A stretch of 64,000 bases of DNA from Nepenthes gracilis. Lineage: Eukaryota > Streptophyta > Magnoliopsida > Caryophyllales > Nepenthaceae. A program made the position numbers and the translations under genes. The stretch spans positions 5,622,536 to 5,686,535 of the forward strand of contig BSYO01000014.1 of assembly GCA_033239525.1 (NCBI GenBank), written 5' to 3'. A model generated the notes under the pieces. It had not been told where the DNA came from, ran no database searches, and was given only the letters and a program-made list of their open reading frames with translations. Numbering within the stretch: position 1 is the first letter of the stretch; the number at the start of each line of letters is the position of its first letter. Shown piece by piece: positions 55,039 through 64,000 of this stretch.

Positions 55039-58000
55039 ATGGCGCCGGTCCTCCACACGGGCCCCTGCTCTCCTCCAAAAGAATCCATCCCCTCCTCTCT
55101 TTCACTTCCTGGTGCTGCTTCGTCCTCGCCTTCCACTTGCTGCCTTTTACCGTCCTCGCTGGCAATCTCACATTTTTTTTTGGTAAGTAACTATTTTAGA
55201 TTAAATGGAGAAAAATAATTACAAAAAACTATGTTTTATATCCAAGTATTTTGACTTGGAAATAAAACATAAAAGCTAGGGCATACCCCGAGCGGACAGT
55301 ACATCAAAAAATACATAAAGGCCTCTAGGAGGATAACGTTTAACAGAAACCAAAATATGACATTTCCTTCATAAAAAATATGAAAAGGGTTCAGCACCAG
55401 AAGCGCCAAAAACTGAGCCAAGCAAGGCAAATTTCCTTCATCAGAGGGATCTAGCATCCGAGCCCCATCCGAAGCCGCTGCAAACTCCATCGGCCGGAGC
55501 AACAATAACCAAATTAGATGCAAAAATCTTCAGAGAGGCATCACTATCCAGCAGACGAAAACAATGGCCACGACCCAACAGCGGCCAATGCAACATCCGT
55601 ATTACACCCATCATTAAAACTGGGCCAGCAACTCACCAGCCACAGCCTCACAAAACTGGCATCAAGATGATGCCAAAGCAACCAGCAGTTCTACATTTTT
55701 GCAGGAGCAGATCCGCCAACCTCAGAAGACTCTGCAATTCAAGGCCTCCAGAGAGTAACCTCAAGATCAAGATAAGACAGGTTAAAACCCTACACACCAA
55801 ATGAGCCTACAACCTCATCAAAATTCCTCAACATATAGCAGCCTTGGTCCACAAACCGGTCGAGACAAGGCCAGCACTACAACACGAGCCAGCAAAGACA
55901 GGTGTCTCACGGCATCGAAGCTCACAGATCCCCATTACGAGACGTCTTAAAACTTCCATAATTAGGATCATAACCCCAAACCTGGCTCAACCAATCACAT
56001 AAGGATCAAAACCCCAATCCAACTAATGCATCACAAACATGAGATCCCTTTAGGAGCTCAAAAAGCAAATAAACATGTGCAAACCGGATTTGTACACACA
56101 AGAGAACGAATTTCAAAACGGCAAACAATGAAAAATAGAGAATCACCCAGGACAGTGCATGTGACTCACCCGGCGCCCAAAATTCACCTTCCAGACCGAG
56201 ATGGGCGTCGCCATAATGTCAACTCCATCCATGCCGCAGCAGACACAAGGAAACAGCAGGAAGCCCCCAATGCACCAGCAGCCCAGTTTCTACAACAGTA
56301 GAGCAGAGTGCTACGGCGACACCCATTCATGAACTAGAATTGAAACTATCACAACAAGGCTAGATAGGAACAAAATAGCCCCAGCAGCCACCTCAGCCCA
56401 GTAAACCAACCGGGACCAGGCAAATACACAACGCCAGCAAGAGTCAAACCAGGTGAAACAAGCAAAAGGAGAAACCTTGGGCAGAACAAGGCAGTTCACC
56501 AAAACAAGCAGCAAACTAAAGGATTTCCATCGCATCAGAAGGAACCCTTGCATCCAGACAGATCCCCAGCCAGCACTTCAGATCCTCAGCCTAATAGGTC
56601 CCCGCTAGAGTTGCCCGGCATCCCCCAATCCATCCAACAGGGGGAACTCACAGGCAGAGAACTTCAGACCAGCAGCGCAGACCTTCGATTGCAACGGGTC
56701 CAACGAGTAGTACGAAAGCCAAATCCAGCCAGTAACCAAAGTACAGGGAACCATGGAAACGGGCATAGATACAGGGAACCATGAAACTGGGCATAGAAGC
56801 CCAGACGACAACGAAGGCGGAAGAGCCGAAGGAACGTAGATAGAGGCTTCATCCCAATCAGAAAGGGAGATTCGACTCAGGCTCACAGCCCTAAGCTCGG
56901 ACCGAGGAGAGAGTCGATCTTGTGAGAGCATCGAGCCGCAGCCGAAACCTCAGAGTATGCAGAGCCACACCGCCGACATCTCCAACAGCTATAACGGATG
57001 AGGAGAAAGGCCATCGGGCACAACCTTCATCCCAGACTGAAAGTGGTGGAAGCAGGCAAGGCACGTAGCCGAAGACGAGAAGCAACCAGGGGGGAAATGG
57101 ACGAAGCAACCAGGAGACCGGCCGGGGCCGGCTACGGCGCTGCCCAGCCAGAGGAGGCAGAACCCTAGGAGCGCCGCAGAAGACACTGGCAATCTCACAT
57201 GCCCCTCTTCCGTTAGGGTTTCTGGTGTTCATGCTCTGCAAACTGGGTCTGCTGTTGAGGACAGGGATGCCTGTGCGCCATGCACTCCCGTATTTGATGT
57301 CGGGCCCATCCCGGCTGATTTTGTTCCTGTTCCACTGGATGAGTCCTCGAAACCGGATTCCAAGCCCTCGCAGTCATGGGCTTCCATCGTCAGCAATGAC
57401 TCCATGGATGTAGGTTCTCAGCTCAAATTTTTCCCTCCCCCGTCCCCAATTGGTCCTGACATTGAGCTTTTTCCCCCTGCTGAGGTTATTCAGCAGGGAG
57501 AAGCCTCTTGGAGGGATTCCCTTGTGGGTTATTGTTATGAATTCCCCCTTAATTTCTATGTGGTCAATCATATTGCCCGTAAGATTTGGGCTAAATTCGG
57601 AATTTCTCATGTTGCTGAGATGGAAAATGACTTCTTTCTATTCCGGTTTGCATCCGAAACTCAGATGCAAGAGTGCTTAAACCATGTCCCGTGGACCTTT
57701 GCTGGACGTCCTTTCTTCTTAAAGAAATGGTCTCCGAATTTGGTCCTTTCTAAGGAGGATCACAAATCCTTCCCGATTTGGGTTCATCTCAAGGAGGTTC
57801 CTGTCCAATTTTGGACCCCTCTGGGACTTGGCTGGATTGCCAGTGCCATTGGGAAACCCCTCCATATGGATCCTGCTACTGCCAAAAGGGATTGTTTGAG
57901 GGTTACGCGTATTCGAGTAGAAGTCTCATTGCTTGATCTGCTGATAAAATCGAGTAAGATTAGGGAATCTCCGGGAGATTCCTTGGGGTCGACGTAAAGG

Positions 58001-59120
58001 TGGATTATCCGTGGGAAACCTAGACAAATTGACTCGGGGGAAAAGGATTCACCATAAGAGTCATCTCAAGATGCCCCAAAAAGCATCTCAATCGGGTGCC
58101 AGATCCCATTGGCACCGGTGACAAGCGCGGGTGGGAAAAGGTTCGTGGAAGGCTAAAAGCAAGTCTCATTTCGAGGCTTTATCTGCTTGGACCCAAGTGC
58201 CGGAGTGCAATTCCTTTGCGACATTACAATGCCTAGAGGCGGACACCCTTTTAGAATCTTCTGCTGGGGTCTATGTGCATCATAGTGCAGAAGCTGAGGC
58301 TGATACATTAGCCGGATCAATTACTTCTGATGCTGGGGTTTCCCATGAGGCTGTTGCCCTACTTGAGGGTACCCGGGCTGCTGGCTCTCTTCCTGGACCC
58401 CTCGAGGCCCCACCTGATTCCCACGCTTCGGGTCCATTTGAGGTGGTAGATCCTGATATTACTCCTGAATCTATCTCTCGGATCATTCAGAAATACTCTC
58501 TGGATGGCTCTCCAGTTGACCTAGCTGGGACTAGCACTGTGAACAAGAAGGCTACTCTAGATGGTAGTATTCTAGATGCGGATCTGATCGTCGATCAGAC
58601 CCCTATCTCTGATTCAGATGATGAGGATCCATATGAGAAGGAACCATTGTACTTGGCTTTTCTGCAGCTCCTGGACTCAGATGGCTCTCAGCAACTATTC
58701 CATGACGCCCTTGCTGAGCATAGGAAACTTGTGACGGACTTCCTGAACAGGTGCTGGCAGGATATAACTGATGAGAAATTTAGTAAGTTCCGCTCAGCCT
58801 TTCCGTTGGATGCGGCAGATAATGGGTTTCCCAATGATGCTTATTTGTTGGCTTTCCAACTAGTTTTTATGGCTGACTCCTCTCAAGCCCATAGTGCCTC
58901 ATTCTCTCCAGAGGAGGAGAAGGTTGTTTTTGGTTTCCTGTCTTCCTTGTTGAAATCGACATCAAATTGTCCGAGTATCCAGAAATGTAATCTGATTGAA
59001 TTTTTATCTGGGCTACATGGCAATGCCTTTATGATCCCGACTGAAGAACCCTGGCGTCAGTACAAGTCTGGGAGGCGGCGTAAAGCTGCTTCCATGAAAA
59101 ATCGGACTTCTTATGCATGA
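55039..59120 (+). pseudogene. Half-L1-E ORF1: DUF4283-like protein with long acidic and C-terminal region
   Basis: ATG at 55039 (CGATGGCGCC) starts a Ser/Pro-rich N-terminus, broken at 55173 by an insertion and resuming at 57201 (VRVSGVHALQ). The DUF4283 region is at 57404-57950: FFPPPSPIGP, HIARKIWAKFGI, PWTFAGRPFFLKKW, FPIWVHLKEVPVQFW, MDPATAKR. A frame change near 57950 removes the knuckle. From 58131 the frame is open for 329 codons: an Ala/Glu/Asp-rich linker, ITPESISRIIQKYSL, an acidic SDSDDEDPYEKEP, then a helical-looking domain (HDALAEHRKLVTDFLNRCW, DEKFSKFRSAFPLD) and a basic end GRRRKAASMKNR. This C-terminal domain is not in L1-D ORF1 and I do not recognise it. Confidence 0.82.
55159..57200 (-). 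mobile_element. ORF-less LINE-derived element in half-L1-E ORF1, perfect 15-bp TSD
   Basis: CTGGCAATCTCACAT is at 55159-55173 and 57186-57200. The insert (55174-57185, 2012 bp) starts with poly(T), GGTAAGTAAC and the 3' core (stem ATTTCC/GGATAT on the element strand), and ends with the GC-rich head at about 57110-57175. CCCCCAATCCATCCAACAGG near 56622 matches the internal words of the other copies. The perfect duplication indicates recent insertion. Confidence 0.93.
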
Positions 59121-60264
59121 AAACCTGCTGATGTCGGTTTGGGTGTGGGTGATTTTGTGCCTTGAGGCAGTTTGGAGGCCTGAGTGCTTTTTTCGGAATG
59201 GCACTGCGTGATGTTTCCGGAGTGATTTTTATCTAATTGGCCGGAGTGGTTGGAGATGCCCTTGAGGCCGGAGTGGCCTTGTTCCTTCAACTTCTGGAGT
59301 TCTGTGAAAAGCTGGATGTCCGGGGGACTTTTGTCTCATTGACCGGAGTGAACGGAAATGCTCTTGTGGCCGGAGTGGCCTTGTGCCTTCAACATCCGGA
59401 GTTCTGTGAAGAGCTGGATCTGTGAAGCACTGGATACATTCTGCTGTTGATTAGGAAGATGATGTTCTACTGGGAACCGTATGCTGCATCGAAGCCCATT
59501 CGGATGCTGGTCCGCTAATTGGCTGGAGTGCCTTTTTCGTCAAAAGGCTAGAGTGCCTCAAACTAAAAGGCCGGAGTGGCCTTTACAAGATTTCGGAGTG
59601 AGTATTATACTCTCTTTGGCCAGAGTGGCCAGGCGTGAGTTGTGGTCGGAATGGCCAAGTGCCGGAGTACTGTTTTTGATAACAGGCCGGAGTGGCCTTG
59701 AATAAGAGGCAGTCGGAGTGTTTTTTTTTTTCACTAAAAGGCCGGAATGGCTTGAGTGTTTTGAGGCCGGAGTAACATTGCGTATGTTGAAGCCGGAGCA
59801 CATTTTGTTCTCGTTAAGCCGGAGTGGTGTGCGTTGCGGATGTTGAAGTGGTTTCCGGAGTGCCTATTTTCCGAAGTAAGAGGTTTCCGGAGTGCCTTAT
59901 TTCACTATGAAGCCGAAGTGGCCTGCTGTAGTTGAGGCCGGAGTGACAAGGTGTTTGCTGAAGCCGGAGTACATTTTGTACTCTTAAGCCGGAGTGCGTT
60001 GCGGATCTTTTGATACGAATTGTATTGAGATGAACTGGCCAGACGATGCTGTTATGGCGCTTTCTTCATTCACTTTGGCCGGTGGTTGTTATCTTTGCAA
60101 TGATCGAATATTATTGTATCCTTATTTTTGATGACTGATGTCATTTGTTTAGGGGACTCCCCTGTTTCTATGTTTATTTCCCAAGTTCGGCAAAACACTT
60201 GGTTAAGAACATAGATCGTTGTACATTTTCTTTAAATTTAATGCATTAATTACTTACCAAAAAA
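59121..60264 (+). repeat. Half-L1-E 3' UTR: CCGGAGTGG tract and tail II
   Basis: GGCCGGAGTGGCCTT and close variants recur from 59220 to 60000, with an early direct repeat (GTTCCTTCAACTTCTGGAGT / GTGCCTTCAACATCCGGAGT near 59281 and 59382). Tail II follows: CTATGTTTATTTCCCAAGTTCGGC, AAAACACTTGG stem partner, GAACATAGATCG, and TTACTTACC plus poly(A). Confidence 0.82.
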
Positions 60265-60320
60265 AAGTAATTAATTGCATTAAAATTAAATGATATGCAC
60301 AAACAGCTATGATCTTCACC

Positions 60321-62327
60321 AAGTGTTTTGCAGACTTGCTTCCCTCTTCCATTTTCAAATTTCATTTTGAAATTTGAATCTTGTCTTCTGCGGCGCTCAA
60401 TCTCGAGCCTCATCTGCCGGGCGGCGCCGGAGCCGGCCAAGGCCGGTCTCCTGGCTGCTTCCTCTGGCCCCTCTCCGAGGCCTTCTCTTCCTCCCGTCAG
60501 ATCCGAGTCTCAGAAACTGTCCGTGGCGGCACTAAGCCCTTTGGGGTTTCGATGATGTCCTTCTGCTCAGTCCCCGAATCTCTCGATTCGAGCCCTTGGC
60601 TGTCTGCGCGTCTAATGGCTGGTTCCCTATGGGAGTTCATCCGGTCTTCCGTCTCGTAGTAGATTGGGCTTCCTCGATTCGTTCATGGGCCGACGCCCTG
60701 TTCTTCGGGTTCCTTACGCCTGTACGTTTTCGTTTTGCTGCTGGACTTGGTCGAGTCTTTTGCCCTCCCGATGTGTTTCGGGAGGTCTTTGTAATGATGC
60801 TATTGTCGTCTCTTGTGCTTCTCGAAGGATTTGTCACGGCCCGAAGGTATGTTCTCGCTGGCTCAAGGTCCGCTCTAAAGTGTGTTTCCTCTTGTTGGAC
60901 AGGTTGGGGATGTGCGGCTCGGGCTTGGATCTACTGGACGTGGTTTTGAAGAATTTGAATGAGGACTGCTTGGTTGTAATAGATCCTTCGGATCCTCCGC
61001 TTGTCGCGTTTTTGGCGATCATGTTTGGTGATTTGCCAGGATTCTTCGCTCGGGCTATTGAGGCCGAGAGCCCCGTCTCTATTTTCCTTTCGGAATATGG
61101 AGCCGTAGCTTCATCACTGGCTATTGCTTTTGTGTTGCTTCATTTGGATTGGCCACCGACATTGTCCCGTGCCAGGTTACGTAGGCTCGCCTGTGATTTC
61201 ATTCTGTTGGAAGGGTTGGGGAGCCCATTTTCATCTAGACTGGGATTTATAGGCTGGTCTTTCAAGAGCCGGGGGTGGCATTGTTTGGTCGACGGTGATC
61301 CTTCTCGATGCGATAGATTGCTTCCTCTGGTTCGATGAGTGGAACCTGCGTTTTGAGATTGATTTTTGGCGATTTGGGACGGAGACCGATTTGGCCTTGG
61401 GCCCAATATGGATTTGTTGAGCAATCCGATTGTAAACTGAGGCCGAGTAGGAATGCTGTCTTGGCATGTTAATTGCCAATTTGGAACTTAGGTTGCTGAT
61501 TGGGCATGAGGCCGGTTTGGCTTTGAGGCTAGTTTGTCGTTGCTGACATGGCATGTCAAATGCTGTGTGGTCTTGCGATTTAGTTGCCGATTTTGATTTC
61601 CGGCTGGTTTACTCTTCTTTGGTCGATTTCAATGCTGTATTCAATGCCGATTTATTCTGTCGAATTGTGGCTAATTTCAAGTGCAGACTTGAGGCCGATT
61701 TCAATTGCCGATCTCCCTGCAAGTCTCGCGTTACTGACCATTTGCTGAGTTGGATTTGAGGATGCCGATTTGGTACTGAGGTCGATGTGGCTCTGTGGCT
61801 GGTTTGCCTCTGCTAATATGGCGGGCCATATCTTTGATTTGGGCTTGAGGTCGGTTTGGCCTTCTTGCTGGAAAAAGTTGGCCGGGTGGAACATTTGATG
61901 TTCTTTGGCCGTTGGATTTTTGATCTTGTTGCTCATGGTTGCTATTTTTGGCTGCTCTGGACAACTAATTTACCGAGTAGTAAAATTATGCATTGTAATT
62001 GGTCACTGCGTTAGAACATTACTTCGGCCGGAGTGGTGAGTGGTCTTTTTTTTCTTTGTCTCGTGGAGCGCCGTTACATCCTCGTCGAAGACTTATTTTC
62101 TAAAATGGACAGACTTCATGTTTGGCCATTTTTGTTGAGTGTATTCCCCCTAGGGGACTCTTGTTTCATCATTTTGATGTCTTCTGTTGTACTCAGTGGT
62201 TCGGGGTATGCCCTAGCTATTATGTTTTATCTCCCTGTTAAAATACTTGGAGATAAAGCATTGATTTTGTAAATTTTTTCTCCCATTAATCCAAAATTCT
62301 TACTTACCAAAAAAAAAAGTGTTTTGC
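60321..62327 (+). mobile_element. Full-length ORF-less LINE-derived element with 11-bp TSD
   Basis: AAGTGTTTTGC is at 60321-60331 and 62317-62327, both inside the tail-II sequence of L1-G. The 1985-bp insert (60332-62316) starts with CAAATTTCATTTTGAAATTTG, a hairpin shared with 29530, then the GC-rich head (60415-60470). It has GGGTTGGGGAGCCCATTTTC near 61213 and ends with the 3' core, a partial stem-loop and poly(A). The longest frame (224 codons, 60664-61338) resembles nothing I know and is not shared with 29530-31775. Confidence 0.87.
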
Positions 62328-62389
62328 CAACTTAGAAAAAGAAACATAGAAATCGGGAGTCCCCAGGACCATGACAAATGACATTAACA

Positions 62390-62435
62390 ACATGAATACA
62401 TTGTTACTTACCAAAAAAAAAACATGAATACATTG
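62390..62435 (+). mobile_element. 18-bp LINE-tail micro-insertion with perfect 14-bp TSD
   Basis: ACATGAATACATTG is at 62390-62403 and 62422-62435. Only TTACTTACC and nine A lie between. This is the clearest case of an insertion carrying just the last 9 nt of the element plus poly(A). Confidence 0.92.
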
Positions 62436-63180
62436 TCTAAAACATCGATGAGAATGCAAATCTTGCTCAGTATTTGAATCACACTCCGAAAGCAGCAACC
62501 GCCGGATAGCATCAGAAGAAGACAGTCCGTTCAGCTTAAGAATGAGGATCACATCGGTCAGCAATTGTACAAATATCACTCCGTACTCAACTACCAATCC
62601 ACTCCGTCCAATAGAGAGCATCATCCACTCCGTCCAATAGTGAGCATAAAGCAGGTCGGCCCTCTCCTATCATTGAGCAGAAAAAGACCAGACCATCCTT
62701 GCAGAGAACAAGTGGTCACATCTTCCATATAGTTAGACTTCGGACTTAATCAGCAAGTGGCCACACCGGTCTTTGGCGAATAAAAATCACTCCGGACAAG
62801 GGAGACAACATCCGCTACTTATAGCAGCAACAGGCACGAAGGCCACTCCAGCCAAATAAGCGTACAAGGACACTCCGGAATCCGGATTTCTCTAACGCTT
62901 AGCAAATTTTTTTTTTTGGGCAAAAAAACGATGAAAGAATTCCTGCAAAAACACTTCGAAAAAAAGGAGCAAAGAGGTCCGTCCTTTAGGAGCTCCAGCC
63001 TTCTAGGAGTGCTCCGTCCGAGAAGAGCATAAAGCATTCCGGCCCTTTAAAGAAGGAGAACCACTCTGGCCTTCAAGGTGAGCTCCGTCCTTAAAGAGCT
63101 CCGGAATCAACAAGGCGAAAGGACATTTAGTCTTTAAAGATAAAGGCACTACAGCCTTCAGGGATTTTTTTTTTCGGAAA
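62430..63180 (-). repeat. L1-G 3' UTR motif tract, minus strand
   Basis: CACTCCG(T/G) words recur on the plus strand (for example CCACTCCGTCCAATAG twice near 62590-62640), that is CGGAGTG on the minus strand. Orientation is opposite to the tracts on either side and agrees with tail II at 62328-62400. Confidence 0.78.
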
Positions 63181-63189
63181 AAGATAAAG

Positions 63190-63751
63190 GCTAGCATTTT
63201 GTCTTTGCTTTAGGAAACTCCGGATTACGGAGTTCTTTTCTTTTCGCCGGTGCTGTTTTTCTACTTCATGGAGGAGTGTTTTGTATCCAGAGTTTGGTTG
63301 ACTCCGGAACTATTGAGGACTCCGGAATCCAGAGTGCTCTTTTTTCTTTCTCATTTTTGAATGTTTTCTCCTCAAAAAAAAAAAAAACATTTTGACTTTG
63401 CCTTTGAGAACTCCGGATTCCGGAGTTCCTTTTCTTGGTCTTCTTTTTTTTTTGCTTGGCGGTGTTTACGTATCCGGGCCGTTGGATTGACTCGGATCCG
63501 CTGAGGACTCCGGAATCTGGAGTGCTCTCTTTTCACATTTTTGAGTGCATTCTCCCCAAAAAAAAAAAACCATTTTTCTTTTGCTTTAGGGAACTCCGGA
63601 TTCTGGAGTTCCTTTTGTCGGTGCTGTTTTCCGCTACATGGCGAAGTGTTTTGTATCCGGTGCTGATGGATTGACTCCAAAGCTGTTGAGGACTCTGGAA
63701 TCCAGAGTGTTTTTTTCCCATCTTAGAGTGCTTTCTCCTCAAAAAAAAAAA
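63190..63751 (+). repeat. Three A-tailed tandem repeats of about 185 bp with ACTCCGG palindromes
   Basis: Units begin near 63194, 63390 and 63573 (CATTTT...CTTTGC(C)TTT) and end CTC(C)TC or CTCCCC plus an A run near 63372, 63555 and 63738. Each contains a palindrome of the type GAACTCCGGATTCCGGAGTT and a second GAGGACTC(C/T)GGAATC. No coding frame is conserved. Confidence 0.85.
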
Positions 63752-64000
63752 AGGGGGGCTGGATCGTTCATCCCATTTTGAACGGAGCATCATTGTTAAA
63801 GCTTCCGGAGTGGATTTGTGCTGGATTTTTTTTAGACACCTTGGACGAAGTGGATTAGCTAGGGTGAGGTGGCTGGAGTGTTTACCTTATTTTGGTCGGA
63901 GCGTCTTTATTAGTGATTCCGGTGTGAATTTGTACTTTTTCTGGAGTGTTTTTTTTGTCGCCTTGGACGGAGTGTTTGTCTCACCTTGGACGGAGTGAAA
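63752..64000 (+). repeat. CCGGAGTG-type L1 3' UTR tract, runs off the window
   Basis: TTCCGGAGTGGA, GGTCGGAGCG, CTGGAGTG and GGACGGAGTG recur to the last base, so the tract continues to the right. Confidence 0.75.

Larger units (their letters stand above)
53048..60264 (+). mobile_element. Half-L1-E: complete LINE with ORF1 only, tail II, 13-bp TSD
   Basis: AAGTAATTAATTG is at 53035-53047 and 60265-60277. The insert begins GCGGTTGGTAAAAGCCCACG, has an AGAGAG-rich hairpin head near 53083, ORF1 from ATG 55039 to 59120, a CCGGAGTG tract (59160-60010) and tail II with poly(A). After removing the two nested elements (53161-55009 and 55174-57185, each with its duplication) it is about 3.3 kb. There is no endonuclease or RT sequence. 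Intact ends and a duplication show that it moved as an ORF1-only unit. Confidence 0.88.
53018..63180 (-). mobile_element. L1-G 3' region with tail II, minus strand, host of half-L1-E
   Basis: Poly(T) at about 53016-53031 plus GGTAAGTAATTAATTG is the end of tail II on the minus strand. The rest of that tail appears at 60278-60331 (CACCAAGTGTTTTGC) and, after another insertion, 62328-62400 (CAACTTAG, GAAACATAGAAA, ATGACAAATGACAT). From 62430 to 63180 the minus strand carries the CCGGAGT-type 3' UTR. No ORF2 of this copy is in the window. Confidence 0.75.

Noticed and set aside
60664..61338. 224-codon plus-strand ORF in an ORF-less LINE element
   Set aside because: Not shared with the sister elements at 29530-31775, 53161-55009 or 55174-57185; GC-rich DNA with few stops explains it.

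Overview
This is a plant nuclear window made almost entirely of retrotransposons nested in one another. I see no host gene, tRNA or rRNA. The plant assignment rests on a Ty3/gypsy element of the Tat type (two RNase H domains and an antisense ORF), a chromovirus with a plant-type LTR, and plant L1-type LINEs whose ORF1 carries a DUF4283-like domain plus a CCHC knuckle. I cannot name the species.

Layout. 1-11417 is a nearly complete but coding-dead Tat-type element (5' LTR cut by the window edge; degenerate gag, PR, RT, RNH, aRNH and INT; antisense ORF; 3' LTR), inserted in a minus-strand LINE-derived element. 11418-24118 is a pile of LINE-derived elements, mostly minus-strand, without ORFs, plus short L1 ORF2 and ORF1 remnants. 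24132-26569 is the 3' end of a chromovirus with a 2.26-kb LTR. 26570-36278 holds two L1 ORF2 copies (L1-B, L1-C), each with a long 3' UTR and younger insertions. 36279-36860 is a minus-strand Ty3/gypsy remnant. 37507-50850 is L1-D, with ORF1 and ORF2 overlapping by 8 nt; its ORF2 is broken by at least three insertions. 53018-63180 is a minus-strand L1 3' region (L1-G) carrying a complete LINE that has only ORF1 (half-L1-E), itself broken by two further elements. 63190-64000 is tandem repeat of the L1 3' UTR type.

How the parts relate. The LINE sequences share a 3' core of about 130-190 nt ending in a stem-loop, then TTACTTACC and a poly(A) run (tail I; a related tail II also occurs). The core is found on L1s with ORF2, on LINEs with ORF1 only, on GC-rich-headed elements of about 1.8-2.2 kb with no ORF, and alone as insertions of only 16-20 bp flanked by target-site duplications (TSDs). 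The simplest reading is one L1 machinery, presumably once supplied by copies like L1-B/C/D, mobilising several classes of partner RNA through the shared tail. Most junctions can be checked by eye because the TSDs are still recognisable.

Most unusual points: ORF1-only half-LINEs; micro-insertions carrying little more than the tail; LINE 3' UTRs built from hundreds of bases of CCGGAGTG-type motifs with higher-order repeats; and the same ACTCCGG/CCGGAGT core expanded inside an unrelated chromovirus LTR.
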